64,000 bases of DNA from Anoplopoma fimbria (GCF_027596085.1 NC_072471.1:12838810-12902809), one strand, 5' to 3'. Counted from the stretch's first letter, positions 41,620 through 55,545 are shown. Program-made: numbers and translations. Notes: a model not told the origin generated them from the letters alone.

Positions 41620-44360
41620 ATTCACAGTGGAAAGAAAGGGCCTTTTCCTTGTCCTCAGTTGAACTCCACATCAGCTTCCTGTTAGAAAAGCAGGGAGGAA
41701 ACACCCAGAGCAACACGCGCGTGCGCACATATGCACACACTCAAATACACACAGAGGAAGGCCTTCACTAGCGGATTCTTCCCTGCCAGAGAAATTAGGT
41801 CAAGTACTTAAATGCCCCGCGCTGAGATGCGCAGAGATTTAAAACGTGAAGTGTTTGTTGGGGACAGCGAAGACGAACCAGAGCAACAGACAAAAAAACG
41901 CTTGTTGCACTTGGAAATACACACTAGCTACACACTATACTGTCAGCTCGTGGCTTGCCACATTATTAAAAAAAGTAGAAAAAAAAATATTCGGTGACAG
42001 ATGCCAACTGCTCCTACTGTTATTACACCATCCATCTGTGCAGCTTAGAACATGACAAGGTTGCTCAGACACACACAAGGAAGTAAATGATGCGTGTTTA
42101 AAAAAAAGGCTCAGACAACCACCTTTTGAATCCTTTCACAGGCCCAAACTAAAGCAATACGTGCTTGTATTCTCAAAACACCAGATGACCTGATTAGGGA
42201 GTGACAGGAGTCTCTGTGAGTTACTACAACACAGCTCAGGACGGGATGGGACAGCACAACACGCCACACTGCAGTATCAGCCACGCACAACGAAAATCCC
42301 CCCCCTACCGCCTCCCACCCTCTGACCTGAAATGCCCTTAAAGAAACAACACACCACATCTCCATCACATCCAATCAACTATTCATAGAAAGGCTGGATT
42401 GCGCTCGGCCCCGATCTTGCCGTTTAGGGTTTCAATCAATTGCGTGAGATATGAGAGAGCGGGAGGGAGAGTGGGAGGGGGGGGGTGATGCTGTTCTGAA
42501 AGCAAATGAGAGAAACTTTCGGGTGAATCCAAGCCTCTGCTCCATGTTGGCCACCTCCAGTACGGCCCACAACGGTGCTCCGAGCGACAGGGTGGCAGGG
42601 TAAAACAGACGATAATCACGCCAATTTTCACTCTGCAGCCATGTGCTTTCTCCTGTCCCACTGACTCACAGTGGAGAAATGGGCCTCCATCCATTGTCTG
42701 AGGGCCACCTGTGTTTCTGCTCCATTTTCTCCAAGGCACAATGGCGTTTTCCTGTTTATAGCCGTATTAGCGCTTTATAAACATGCAAAACCAGGGTATT
42801 AATACAGGACCAAAAGGTCATTCGGACCCTGTTCATATCTCGGCTCTCTTCTTCTTTCCAGTGAAAGAGACATGGAAGGGGAGAGAATGTGATATTAGCA
42901 CCACACCATATTTCTGTCAGCCAACACGTCTGTTTTTAGGGAACTGCATTGCAGTTTCGACACTCCAGTTCGAGCAGAATTTTACCCGGCCAGCCTGCAT
43001 ACGAAGTTTTGAGAGCACAAACAAACACACCCAGATCAAGAAAAATAGATGAGCAGATGTGTACTATTCCACATATGACCTGAAACGACGAACAAGCCCT
43101 GTAGATTAACTGATAATGTGGTGTGTGTGCCACATTTAAGCTTGTGCTGGGGTGCTGTAGGTAAGAGTTATCTTTATCTTTGGCATGAACGATATCGGTG
43201 GCATGATCTGAGACAACTGAGCTAAAAGGAGACAATGTCTGAATCTCACAAATAACATGGAATGTGCTGTAAAGGTGAACACTCACAATTTAAATCCAGC
43301 ATTTTTTGCGCAGTGTGAACAATAATGCGATTCAATTGCAAAAGTTTCTACCGTCTGAAAAGCACAGGAGCATTTATGCTTTAGTTGCTCAGAGAAAGAC
43401 AATAGCCCACAGGAAGTGTTTTTTAGGAACATTTTCTCAATGAATAATATTTAGCCGGAAGAAAAGATTTAGGCAACAAAATAAATTCTTTATGAATCCA
43501 AACACTACATATTTGTTCTGTTCTCTTATGTGAACATCTAAATGTCCTACCTGAATAATGTGCAGCCCCTGTTTTGATTGTTCAAGAACACACTCTCGCC
43601 GTATAAATATTATCACATACATCCTCGCTTTAATTCCTTTCAGCGATGTAGATTTCTATCTTTTTAAAACATATTTTTAGTATTTTAAAGAAGCTGCATT
43701 GTACACCTGAGAAACAATCAGGGACCTTACACAGGCCTTTGAACCATTAAAAATGCATTCAGCTACTGTTGAGTGAGCTCCTCTCAGATTTCAATGAATT
43801 AATTTCATCAAAAACTTGAGGGGAAACCACAGTGACACAGCAGGGGAAACCGCACAGCTCCACCATATGTCCTCATGTCTTACATACACTTATTATCTCA
43901 GGGTGAACAGCTCGGGAGACGCCGCTTTTCTAATTAAATACACATTTTGCTGCAATCCTGTAAAACGGTGATGTTTTCCGGCTGGATGGACGAGATCTGT
44001 CCGGCCGTCTATCTCTGTCTGCAACAGGGACAACAAAGGGAAAGATTATTCCTCTCCGCGAAAGGGAAACTAGGGCACGAAGAGGCGACGTCTTTTTCTT
44101 GTATTGCGAGTGAGGATTTACAGCCTGGCGAAGGCTTCGTCTTCACGTGGGGACTGGGAGATGTTAGAGACTTGTTCGCAAATTTACAGTCGATTATGTT
44201 AAGCTGTTAAAGTGTTATTCCGACAGCGCTTGTTTTTAGCACCCTGCAAACTTCCCCTGAAGGACTGTGTGGGTCTGTTCAGTCATAACAGTGTCGATAT
44301 CCACTGACCCAGTGTGGGGGGAAATATATCGCTGCGTGCCTACGCTATAAAAAAAAAAAT
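41620..44360. other. Gene desert with possible regulatory blocks
   Basis: No gene is seen. 42380-42480 (GCGCTCGGCCCCGATCTTGC and TTTCAATCAATTGCGTGAGA) has the look of conserved non-coding DNA. The minus-strand frame 42383-42739 has no domain. Confidence 0.35.
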
Positions 44361-44399
44361 CTTCGTTGTCATTTTTACGCATTTTACGCAATTGCACAC

Positions 44400-44800
44400 C
44401 GCAAAAAAAGCGCCTTATAAAGAGAAAAGAGGTCAATTTAAGACTACGCACCGACAGGTCCCGGAGTTCAAGTTGGCTGGTCTCTTCCTCCTGGGTGTCC
44501 AAGTCCAAGTCCGCAGGCTTTATGTCATCTCGGCTCGTCTTCCTTTATGTCTCTGGGCACAAAAAGAGCTTGAAATAAAATATATATTTGTAGGCTGGTA
44601 GGTAGAAAACGTCGTCATGGGAGACAGTATCCGTGCGCAGCTACCGTCGTCGTTATGGTGTCGTCGTCGTCCCCCCGACGGTCCAGCCCGGTTCAACGAG
44701 GACGCGGCTGCAGACTGCGTCCTCACAGCCGGTGAACCAGATGCGTCCCGAGTTCAGCTGAGTTGAAGCCCCCGTTATACAACCAGCCCGGGCTGCTTAT
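44400..44800 (-). promoter_or_regulatory. GC-rich island, candidate transcription start
   Basis: A CpG-rich block (44630-44760) contains repeated GTCGTCGTCG text. On the minus strand, CTCTTTTTGTGCCCAG is a fair acceptor (ending near 44561). A frame reading ADLDLDTQEEETSQLELRDLS stops at a possible donor, TCG|GTGCGT (about 44450). There is no ATG in that frame, so I do not call a gene. It could be the promoter of the let-7 primary transcript, which would run leftward, or a CpG island unrelated to a gene. Confidence 0.3.
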
Positions 44801-44858
44801 TTAATGTCTCCTATAGGAGGAGAAAAAGAAAATAAGGCACAACACATTGAAGTATCTG

Positions 44859-44888
44859 CAACAACAACAACAACAACAACAACAACAA
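44859..44888. repeat. (CAA)n microsatellite
   Basis: About ten CAA trinucleotides. Confidence 0.97.
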
Positions 44889-45559
44889 ACCCCTCGCCTC
44901 TGTTCAGGTGATTATTATGAAGGCTGCCTCACTCCCTCCCCTCCCTTCCAGCCCCCTCCGCGGATCTAAAAAGCACTATTTGTTTTGGTGAATTTACCAG
45001 ATTTTCTTTTACCTTTTTTTTTTTTTTTGCCGAAAATTGCCAAAACTACCGCCGTTAAATTATAAACTACACTTCATTATCACATGGGACTATTTACAGG
45101 AATAAAACGCTTCTGTTTCACGACACGAAAATGCCAATAAAGTAGGACAATGTCACTATAAAAATCACAATTTTAGCGTCGTGCGCAGACTTATACTCCA
45201 TCTTGTATTATTTATAACCCCAAATGCATTTTTTTTCGTTTGTATTATCCCCCTACTACATGTCCAACAGCTATCTTCCCACATGCTTTAGCTTCAGATT
45301 CTTATTCATATTAAAATATTTCCATCCAGCAACAGGCGGAATTAGAAAATTAGTAATAACCAAGTAATACTTAATACCTTAAATATGTCTTTAAAGGTGT
45401 TTTCTCCCTCCAACAGTGCCAACAGTACACTGACAACAGCAAAAATAAAACACACACATTCAAACACACCTACACACCTAGATAGATACCTACAGGTTGA
45501 GCACTACAGATAATTATCTTTCTTTTTTTTTGTTTTGTTCTAGCTGACAAAACACAGCC

Positions 45560-45780
45560 ATGCGTGATTTTCAGCTACGTTTCTCACACCTGTTTGCCTG
45601 CGTTAATTAGCTGGATTCAGTTGCGTCCTCTCTGCAAGTTAATGAAGGTCTCGTCACCAGTCAGACGCCACAGGTGACTTGAAGACAAGCCCGGACTTGT
45701 TAACCGATTTGCCTCGCAGACACTTCATTGATTAATCAGCTGTGGACACGAGGCGAGCACGAGCTGTTAAAGGACCAGTC
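45560..45780. promoter_or_regulatory. Candidate enhancer-like block
   Basis: Dense E-box and homeodomain-type sites lie in 220 bp: CACCTG (45587), TTAATTAG (45603), CAGGTG (45671), the palindrome TGATTAATCA (45729-45738) and CAGCTG (45737). There is no repeat and no coding frame. It lies about 13 kb upstream of wnt7b. Confidence 0.35.
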
Positions 45781-46708
45781 TGTCATTTAAAACGTTATTA
45801 AAAGGTGATCAGAACCCGGCAACAGCTATTTCATTTATTATTCTCCTTCATATGAGTCTTAATTTAAGGAGACGGTTTTATGAGCTTGAACTTGGCAATA
45901 TTGTATTTGTTTGTAAAGGAATGAGGGTATTAGAACACATATTAGGGCAGCTTGTTCTCCATGTGCATGTTCTTTATATATATTTTTGTATTCACTCTCT
46001 GAGAATGGGGTTTTTTTTTCTGAAAAAACATAGATGGCAAACACAGACACACAGATAAATAGGTAGATAGATTATCAGCAGAATAAAGCCATCACACAAT
46101 AATTGATGTAGAGAAAAAATATGATCTTACACTCCATGCATAGACCCCTGCAGATTCACTATTTAAAAATGCAGAGACATAAATTAAAGTGCATGTTAAA
46201 TAAAGTGCATCCATTTTCAGATTTTGCCCTAATCAGGATTTACAATTGTGATGTAAATTTGTAAATTAGAAACTGAGAGTCCAATATTAATTTAATTAAT
46301 GAAAATACCCTTATGCTGAATTTCAGTTCAATCCATTTAAAAAAAAAAAAAAAAATGTATGGTCCCTTAAAATGAAATTGGTTTGAGGAAATGTTTACAT
46401 AAAAAAATAAAAAAACATGTGAATGAGATTTGTTATTATCATTTGTGAACAAAACAGAAATGCTTTACTTAAAAATACTAATGTACTAAAAAAGCCATTG
46501 TTCATCCTCAAATCACTGTTTGTGTACTTTTTGTTTCTTTGCACCGGAGCCAAAAAAAGCAGTCCCAGTATAAAGCTGCACACAGAGTGGTGTATAATGA
46601 GTGATGGTAAATATATTAACAATTGATATTACAGTTGAACTCTGTGACCGAGCTCTGCGTACAGCACGCCTATATCCATCAGCACAGAAAGTTACCATAG
46701 GATTAGGA
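45781..46708. other. Non-coding stretch, no gene seen
   Basis: AT-rich sequence with poly-A and poly-T runs. Nothing recognised. Confidence 0.5.
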
Positions 46709-46710
46709 GT

Positions 46711-46782
<72 letters not shown>
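46709..46782. repeat. (GT)n microsatellite
   Basis: About 74 bp of GT dinucleotides, with one interruption near the left end. Confidence 0.97.
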
Positions 46783-46783
<1 letters not shown>

Positions 46784-49700
46784 CCTACAGCTCAGCTGCA
46801 TATGGGCTGAGCATTGAGGCTATAGCTTGGATTAGGATTAAAAAGTGACACAAATTGTCATTGTTGGAGATTCACCTGAAGTGACTCAAGACAAACAAAC
46901 ACATTATTTTTTCAGTGTTTAAAAGTATTAAAAACTGGGTGGTCCACAAGTTAGAGAGCTTTGTGTGCACTTTTATTATCATTGACTAATTCACTGCTGA
47001 TTCCTTGTAGCCAATTCTAAGTAAATGCTTCAAAATAAGAGTGACATAATTAGTACGTAATTAATTAGAGTAATATTTGTTCAAATGTTTTTACAGAAAA
47101 AATTTTTTTTTTTATTAAAGTGTAAAACCAATAAGATTTTTTTCCCTCTATACATAAAACTGTTAGTTAATAATTACTTTTAAATCAGTAAACAAAGTTA
47201 CTTTTATGCAGCTGTGGGGTTTTTTTTCTCCAAACAAGGACACATATAAACAAGCCTGTTGTTGGAGCTTCTAAAAGCCCTTTTATTATTACTTTATTAT
47301 TTTATATGATATATCACACATTATGGAACACACAGATATATGCTGATATACCATTTGCAGTTTTGGCCTTAACTGTATACACTTTTTTTAAAATTTAAAT
47401 TACCTGACAAGGCCATATTAATTGAACTGTTTGAATTTAAGTAAGAAAGCTAAACTTTTTTCGCATCTAAGATATTTACTGTTTTTCTAAGGTGTAAATG
47501 ATAAAGCTGATGAAAAGATAATGAGGAAGAAATAATTTTTTGTAGTTACTCAAGTTGTCTTAACAAAATTAATATCCTTAGTAAAACATTCCTGAGCAGC
47601 AGCTCTCAAATCTATAATCCAATGGAATATCAAAATAATCTATTTATATCACTTCAAGTATGACATTAAGAAATGTTTGTAATGGATATACTGTAGATAC
47701 ATGCACTCATCATCCAAAACATTACACCTAAATGGACTTCAGCACTCAACCCTCATCAATCTTTCATTTTATACAATTTGTACATTTATACACCAATTAA
47801 GCCAGGGCTGACAAAGGAAAAATATTGACTCCACCATTATTCAATTTAAACAAGATATTTTCCATAATGTCAATCAAAAACATGTCTGAGGAGAAGGGAA
47901 GAGAGAAAAGAGGGTTGAACCTTGTGTAGGTGACCAGGGCTCTCTGTTTGGCACTGCTAATTTGCAATCAGAGACTCTCTTTGAGCTCTCTCCCTACCAT
48001 GTCTCCAGACAGTGTGGATGGCAGCTGAGACAAAGCCAGCATTCTCTGCCGACCAAGGCCCCATTTTAGTTTTATTTCAGGCCACTGCTCTCAGACACAG
48101 ACCATTCTGCATGGAGCACCTAAAAGTACGGCAGCGAGAGAGCGGAGAGAGGGGGAAAGAGCAAGGTTGGAGGACGAAGAGGAAGAGCGGGCGAGGGGGT
48201 GGTGTGGACAAAAAGTGGGAGGAGTCTTCGTCGAGGGCCAAACTGCCACCCTCACTGCCCACCCCTCCTCCTGCTGCTCCTTCCTCTCCTTGGACGGTAC
48301 CCCAGCCTGCTCCCCTCTAACATGCTGCAGTGCAGTGCAGTGCCACGCCCTACCTGGCATGAAACAATTTGAGATTTGATCAACAACACTGCTAAAACCC
48401 AGAGAGCTGATCATGACATTTTCCCTTTCAACAACTTAAGTTACATCCTAGAAAAAAAAAAAAATCTGATTCTAGATAAGTACTCTGGGTGTATGAAGTT
48501 CAGTAAACTCTTGAGCAGCTGACTTTGTCTGCTGCATATGCACCAAATAGAGCATATACTATGAGGTATCATCCACATTAAATAGTTCCTTTGTCACAAG
48601 TTTTAGGGCCACATAAATCCAACCCTCATAATAACTTACAGACACGACTTCCACAAAGAGTGGTACCGATTTTAATTTTAGGAATAAAAGAACACTGGAA
48701 TCAGATTGGTACTAAGCAGCAGATAAGTCCAAGTATTAAGGGGAGAAAAGGTCAGATAGTTGTATCCATAATAGCTTCTGGTCAAACATTTCCTCTATTG
48801 TGATGGGTGTGGACACAATATTTATAATAATAGTAATAATAATAGTTTTCTTAGTGTAGGTTGTCTGAGCATGCATGTTTTTACAGCAGTGCCCTGCTTA
48901 GGGAAATAATGAATATGAGTGAAGGATGAATAGCTTTTACTGGGGGTAACTGAAAAAAGCATGTGTCCCTAATTTTTATCTAATTTCCTCTTTTAGAAAT
49001 CAATAGAAAGTGTGAGCACACATGCATGGCTGAATGCGTCCGTGCTCCTGCGTTATCACTTTATTATCAGGACTCCTGTGGCTGTACAGTATGTTGTGGC
49101 CTGGTTGCCACAGGTAACAGGTCAATGATTACCCAGAGGGCCTAGGGTGTCCTCAAGCTCAGGTCAGAAGCACTTCCCCATGAGAGAGCGGGACAACAGT
49201 GGTCTGCAGCTGCCATCTGTAACTCTAGGCCTGCGCAGTTATCAGAGTCTTATCTGCTTGAAAAAGCTGCATTGTGTTCAAAACCGTATGAGCGGGCTGT
49301 GATATGGGCCGGGCAACGATTCAGGAGTTTATTCTGTACTTTATAAAGTAATGACATGATCCTTTTATTTTTCCTAGTGGTCATTTTAAACAAGGAGGTG
49401 CTACATTTTTTCACATTATTCACATGATTGTTATGAGGTTGCTTTGAGTAGAGAGCTGCCACCTGTTCAGCCAGTATTGCATCAATGACTGTCGTCTTTC
49501 ATTACACATCAATAATGTTTAAAAGCAGGCTCAGAAAAAAAAAAAGTTAAGCTAACACAAACACAGAGGGGGAAAAAACTACCTCAGTCCTCTTTTGGTT
49601 TGGGCCCATTCCCACAGGTTGCCTCACTTATTAGCTGCTTCCCTGCGCTGGACCGAAAAGCACAATCCCTCTCAGTCTCACTCGAACACATAACAATGCC

Positions 49701-51188
49701 AGGAATGGCTGCATTTGTGCAGTACGACCATTAGGCAACATCCGACGGCCTAATTCATTCAATTTCTCCCTCTGCCGTGCCAGCACAATTTGGCCTGAAA
49801 AGGCACAGGTGGGGGGGCAGAGGAGGCTGGGAGGCTCGTTGCTGAAATGCAAGAAAGCTAAAGTCGGTCACACAGTTGTGACTGCTAGAGGGCCCGATGG
49901 GTTAAAGCACAGGACATGGGGGCAGACTGTTGGGGGAAAAATGGTGTCCTTGAGGCGATCCCAGCAGGACTCGGCGGTCACCCTGACCCCCCCTACTCTG
50001 AGCTTGACCACATCTTTAGCAGTGAACGGTACAAATGACTGGATCGTATGGCTCGACTTTCTCCCATCTGCGATCCCTTTCTCTCTCTCACTTTCTTTTT
50101 CTCTGGATGACCACAGACAGCCATTGTCACTGCAGACCATGAGAACAATCGGGTTCTTATGCTGTGGCCGGTCAGGGGATGGGGAGGGTAAACTTCAGCA
50201 ATGACTGCACTAAGTAAATTATAGCTCAGATGGCCTGTGTGGTTTGGAAAGGCTGCGCTTTGTGAGAGATCCTGCAACTAAAAACTGCCAGTTCAGCACA
50301 TTTGTTGCCTCTGCATTTGCAAATGACGACGGCGCGGCAAATGTATTTCTATAAAATAAATACATTTATTTTTTATTTATTTATTTTTTTCTTGATTGCA
50401 AACACTTTAAACTGACAAGGCTGTTATGAAAGCACATGTAGCTCCTTTTGTAAAGCACTCACACTTTCTAAACTATACTGAGTCACATCTTAGGAAAACT
50501 GAAAAAAAAAAGGCTTAATTGCGTGACTGCAGGGCAAAGCGGCGCTTCCTCTCTTCCTCCTTCCCTCTCTCTCCCCCTTCCCTCCCTCAGATTCGAGGCT
50601 CCGCCTGTCCACTGTCCTCCCGCGTTCCGATCACTCCACCCTCCCGCCCTATCCCCTTTCTACATGACATCATCTGCACATCTGTCGTCCCAACAGGGTG
50701 CTGGTGACACAGACAGGCCACAAAATTAGCAGAGCTCTTTCTCTCTGCCTTTGTCACCATCTCTTTCTTCCCTTCTGACTCTCATTTTCTTGCTCTTGAT
50801 CCTTCTCTCCTTGTCCTCCATTCTTTCTCCCCTTTCTCTAAGTGCTTTTCTTTTTTTTTGTCATTCATTCATTCTTTCTTTCCCTGCACACCATCTTTCT
50901 CACCCTTTTTCCATGCTGCATTATGTGCTGTAATACGGCTACATCTGACCGTTTCCTACGATGTGACACGCACATTTGAGCAGGCAGGAAACAGCCATTA
51001 AACTAAATGATCCATGGGCCTGACCTCAGTCCTGACCCGTGTGATTGTGAGCAAACTCAATCAGCAAGGTCAGCACTAACATGATGTGACTCTTACGAAA
51101 GTTTTTTTTCTCAACTTTCTCTGATTGAGCTTTTAGAGCCTGCTAAAAGAGTTAAGAGATTGAGGTTGTGGTTATATCAATTTGTGTG

Positions 51189-51189
<1 letters not shown>
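46783..51189. other. Gene desert, no gene seen
   Basis: AT-rich from 46.8 to 47.9 kb, mixed after that. Open frames near 48.0-48.4 and 49.8-50.2 kb come from GC- or GA-biased text and show no domain. 49080-49250 has mixed composition and could be regulatory. Confidence 0.45.
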
Positions 51190-51257
<68 letters not shown>

Positions 51258-51270
51258 TGTGTGTGTGTGA
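51190..51270. repeat. (GT)n microsatellite
   Basis: GT dinucleotides over about 80 bp, with an interruption near 51256. Confidence 0.97.
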
Positions 51271-53450
51271 GGGAGAGGGAGGAAGAGAAAGAGAGTGGGA
51301 GCGATTTTAAGTGTGTTTCGACAGTTAGGCCCAACCCATAAAGGGCCAAGTATCTTCAAGGGAATAGGAACTTACAGAAGTGTAACACATGTTTGACTCC
51401 CAAAGCCCCAGTGCAATAATTCTCCACATACAAATTACTACCAGATCAAATCAAGTCGTACTGGATCAAACCGGCTGCAGGGGAGTAACAATCCTTGGTG
51501 ATGCAAATTAACAAATACAATTAATTTTACAATTAACAAAGTCTCTTTAAATTAAAAAAAAGGGTACTTCTTGTCTATTTTCTCTTTATCTAAAATATTT
51601 AAAAAGGGGAGGAATAGCAGCTTCGAACCTGTTTCTAATAAAATAAAATTGTAATACATTTTGAAATTCTTGCACAATTACAAGTTTGCAAAAATAGAAA
51701 CCATATTAAAATTAAAATAACCACAACTAAGAAAATAATTAGCTGCTGGTGGACTTTAAGCATGAGGATGTGGACTGGCTTCATTTTTGCTTTGGGGTCC
51801 AGATCTGACCCGAAGCAACTCCAGCACAGAATGCAGCAGATGGAATTTTAACCCAGGATTACACGGGGGGGTCATGATACCTGATGACCACCACACACTG
51901 CGACAACAAAATACTAAATTATAAATTAAATTTATATTTGTTTTTGCATTCAGGAGTCTGGATTATCCTTCAAGTATTTTAAGTATAATAAAGCATCTTT
52001 GTTTAGGATTAAGTCTTTTGCAAAATGACAAAATGTGGCACTTTACGTTAATAATAAGCACATTAATCTAGATGAGTTCTTGTTGTTACTCTCGACACTA
52101 AAGCAGCTCTGATGACTTTTGAATGTCTTTGTCAAATAATAATAAAAATCAGGCTCGCATGTACATTTAGATATGTACATTCCTGTAATTGAAAATTCAG
52201 TAGGGGAGTAAACACGTTGCCCTCTTTACAAGTAGGTTTGCCCTAATTACTAGCAACAAGTCGATGGAGGATTAAAGTGTAGAAATATATTTTTATTTTT
52301 ATGTTTAAACAGATTCATTTAAATGGAATAGTGAACACAATTATATTTGATCTTAGAGGTTCACTGAAATCGTAGCGATTCTAAGAGAACAATTTAGTGT
52401 CCCGTGTTTGCATGAACAAACATTGACGGTTAAGTTTTGAAATTTCGATGGTAGGAACCAAGATGGTGGAACCTCTTGTCTGGTGGTGGGAACAACAGGC
52501 TGCTGTACAGCTTCACCTCCTGTACTTTGAAACACAGGAGTTAAGAGCCCCCTTGAGGATCTCAAAATTACACACTTCACTCACTTGTGCCTCTGATATA
52601 CTGAGACACGACAATGCCTAAATCACCTCAGGATTAACACTAAATATCTGTACAGAATCTGAAATAAGTGGAAAGAGAAAGAAGAAAGAGGAATATTTTG
52701 TAGTTTAAACTGAATTTGCGTCTTTCATTTAATACTTAATGATAAAAATGGATTGTGGTGATGAAACCTCTAGAAACATATGGATAATGTAATGTTAGCG
52801 TCTTTTGTAATAAAGCGGATTATAGCTGCTTTTTCTAATGTCTTAAAAGGCAAACCGCTGGTTTAAAATGGACTCAAACCAGAGAAGACTGAACTAAACT
52901 AAGTCCTTCTCTGGTGCTTTGTCTCCCTCTTCAGTTACAACTGAGAAAAGACAGTTTGACAACAAAGAAAGACAGAGGGAAGTGAAAAAGGCTGAAAGTG
53001 TTGCAAAAAGTGGAGAAAAAATAGCAAAAAACTGCATGCATACACAATTTAAAGCAAACAGTCTGCATTGATTCCTATTCATCACTACGGGTGATAATTT
53101 CATATGTTTGGAGCATGTACTGTACAATATTTATGTTTTTAAGTTTGGATAGCGCTGTTGTATTCCTGACTTCCTTTAGATAACTACCAAAAATGAAAAG
53201 TTTTGACCTGCTTGTCTCAATGTGCTGTGAACCTGTGTCCTAGATGAATCACAATGAGGACTTTTCATTTTTCCTTTTTGTTCTGCTCTGTTAGTTGCTC
53301 ACGTTGTTGACTTCAAAACCATTTCTGGTAATGCCATGTAGCCATTTTCTGAACATCTGCAACATGTTTAAAACTCAGAATCTGTATTTCCACATTAAAA
53401 AGATAAATCCTGTTTACGTAATAAAATAAAGTAAAAAAAGAAATCATTTC
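51271..53450. other. Gene desert, no gene seen
   Basis: AT-rich non-coding sequence. No element recognised. Confidence 0.5.
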
Positions 53451-54015
53451 TGCAGACGTTTATCTGCCTCGTGGCATTGTTCATCTGCTCTCAAAAAGGT
53501 TCAAGACGCTTCAAAGACAATAATTGCTCAAAAGTGGAATTGTTGTTCCTCAACATGGAAACAATTTCCCGCTGTCAGCTTTGTCGGGTCCCATGAATGC
53601 TCCAAACAGTTTGAATTAGATTTGATTACAAAGTAGTTGCTTTAGTTATGTCATAAATACTCTCTTGCCCGTTGACCTCTGGGGGTAGTTTTGTTTTTTA
53701 TCTGTCACACTCCATAATCCCCCTCACGGTGCAGCGGGGCCATATTCAACCACACTCCCATGTTTTTTCGCATTCCAGCATGTGTTTTTGCCCATTACAC
53801 ATATAAGCACCATGTGTTTGTCTTGCCACATTACAGTCTAAACAATGCCTCTGACATTGCGGTGAAGCTTGAAAGCCATGTAGCTGCGTGCCAAAATTGC
53901 CCCATGTGCACTTGTCTGACCTAAACAAATGAAACCCATCAGTGTGTCCTGGTGGATCAGAGACACACACTATATGAGACCAAGGCCTTTGATGCATGTC
54001 TTTTCCCATCTAATT
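53450..54015. promoter_or_regulatory. Candidate conserved regulatory block
   Basis: Repeat-free sequence of mixed composition in an AT-rich desert, about 4.5 kb upstream of wnt7b. It has several SOX-like ACAAT cores (near 53518, 53570) and long stretches with no simple sequence. The minus-strand frame at 53746-54009 is Cys/His-rich, but I recognise no zinc-finger spacing and see no splice sites. Confidence 0.3.
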
Positions 54016-54019
54016 AAAA

Positions 54020-55300
54020 CATAAAATGCCATACTTGAAGAACAACACTGGTGTTATTCTATATTTTTCTTTTTGTCAACAGTGTCAGCACTGTGTGGCA
54101 CTCACAGTTTATATGTATGTCTTTAAAAATTGGTCACACACATATAGTTTGTTTTAAAAAGGTTAAAAAGGTGAAGTCATTTTCTAAAACAGCACTGATG
54201 GATATATAGTTTTTAGAGTTTTAAAAATAACTTTTAGGCACAATGTTATCATAACAATTTAGATACCTTGCATTCCAAAGAGGTGTTCATTGAGTTCTAC
54301 AGGAGGGAAGTTAATGTATTTAGGGACAATCTTGGATGATTATATATATATTTTTTAAATAAGTCATGGATTATTTTACTTGGGGAAATTCAGATTTTTT
54401 TTTTTAAATTGACAATGACAGCTTTTCTTTTACAGTCAGTTGTAACACACGTTGTGTTGGTCTGATTTGGTCAGCTATTGCCTTTTTAAATGTGGTATAA
54501 TTTTGCACGTCATGTGTAGTGACTGTCAACAGTAGCCGGCCCCTGGGTGGATCGGTCTTGGTAATAGTGATTATGACAATATACATTACTGCATTGGGTG
54601 TTCTTTTATTTATTATTCATCTTTGACTACTGTCTGAAAACTAAATTGGCTTTCAGTGACATTAAATACCTTCTCTTGCATAGTCCAAAATCTGAAACTA
54701 TTTCAACTGTTTGTGATAAACTGATTGGGATTATAATATACAGTATTACTTGATTTTGTGTATTTTTACCAAGGCTTTTGTCCCCAAAAACACTTTGATA
54801 AAATCAATACTACCGTTTTCTTACCTAATGCGTTTTTTCTTTTCAAGTAAACAGCGTGAAGACTTTCAAAAAGGACATTAAAGTTTCGTACAGACTAAGT
54901 GTGTGTGGACAAGTGCACTACTGTGCAACAGTTAAGTCACTTACATTAGAGAACTGATCTTTACACAGTTAATAGTGTCAATGAATATGAGTGGATGTTA
55001 TCAGTCAGCTGGTAGCCAGTGATTGTGAATCATGAATGAAGCACTGCCTGAACTAACTCATGCTCTAAATATATTAAACAAGATTCACGTGCATTCTAAA
55101 GTATTTTTTTGTTTTGGTATGTTTTGACACATTAAATATCACATTACTAAGCTGTTATTTTTCAATCAACCCTGTTTATGTGCTTTCACGGTGGACCTTT
55201 TCAACTGCATGTGGATGGGATTGTTATGTCTAACACTTTCACCTATGAGCCCTGCTATTCTGCAGAAAATGTCACTTATGATGAATTATCAGATGTTTAC
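54020..55300. other. Gene desert, no gene seen
   Basis: AT-rich sequence without recognisable features. Confidence 0.5.
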
Positions 55301-55309
55301 TATTAGGAT

Positions 55310-55545
55310 CAACAACCCCATTTCCTTGACAACCGCTCAGGGACCCCGGTTAGGGATTCTGGGCTCGGGGACAAGATAGGCCGAGAAGCCCATAGAGGCA
55401 TAAGACACCATTATTAATCTGGACTTTTTAGGCCTGCGTCCAGCTCAGGGGGCCCCTCTGCGTCACCGCTACAGTTTCTCCACGCCTGTCTCCAGCCCCG
55501 TCACTCATCATCATAATGTGGATAGTGCTATTGAAACCTTTTCCG
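55310..55545. promoter_or_regulatory. Candidate conserved regulatory block
   Basis: A GC-richer, repeat-free block containing CAGGGACCCCGGTTAGGGAT, GACACCATTATTAATCTGGA and GTCACTCATCATCATAATGT. It lies about 3 kb upstream of the first wnt7b exon and has no coding potential. The call is by composition only. Confidence 0.3.

Noticed and set aside
44236..44726. Minus-strand frames in the GC-rich island
   Set aside because: One frame lacks an ATG (starts at TTG) and the other ends at once after a possible splice site; no family match.
53746..54009. Cys/His-rich minus-strand frame of 87 codons
   Set aside because: The Cys and His spacing does not fit a zinc-finger repeat and there is no exon context.
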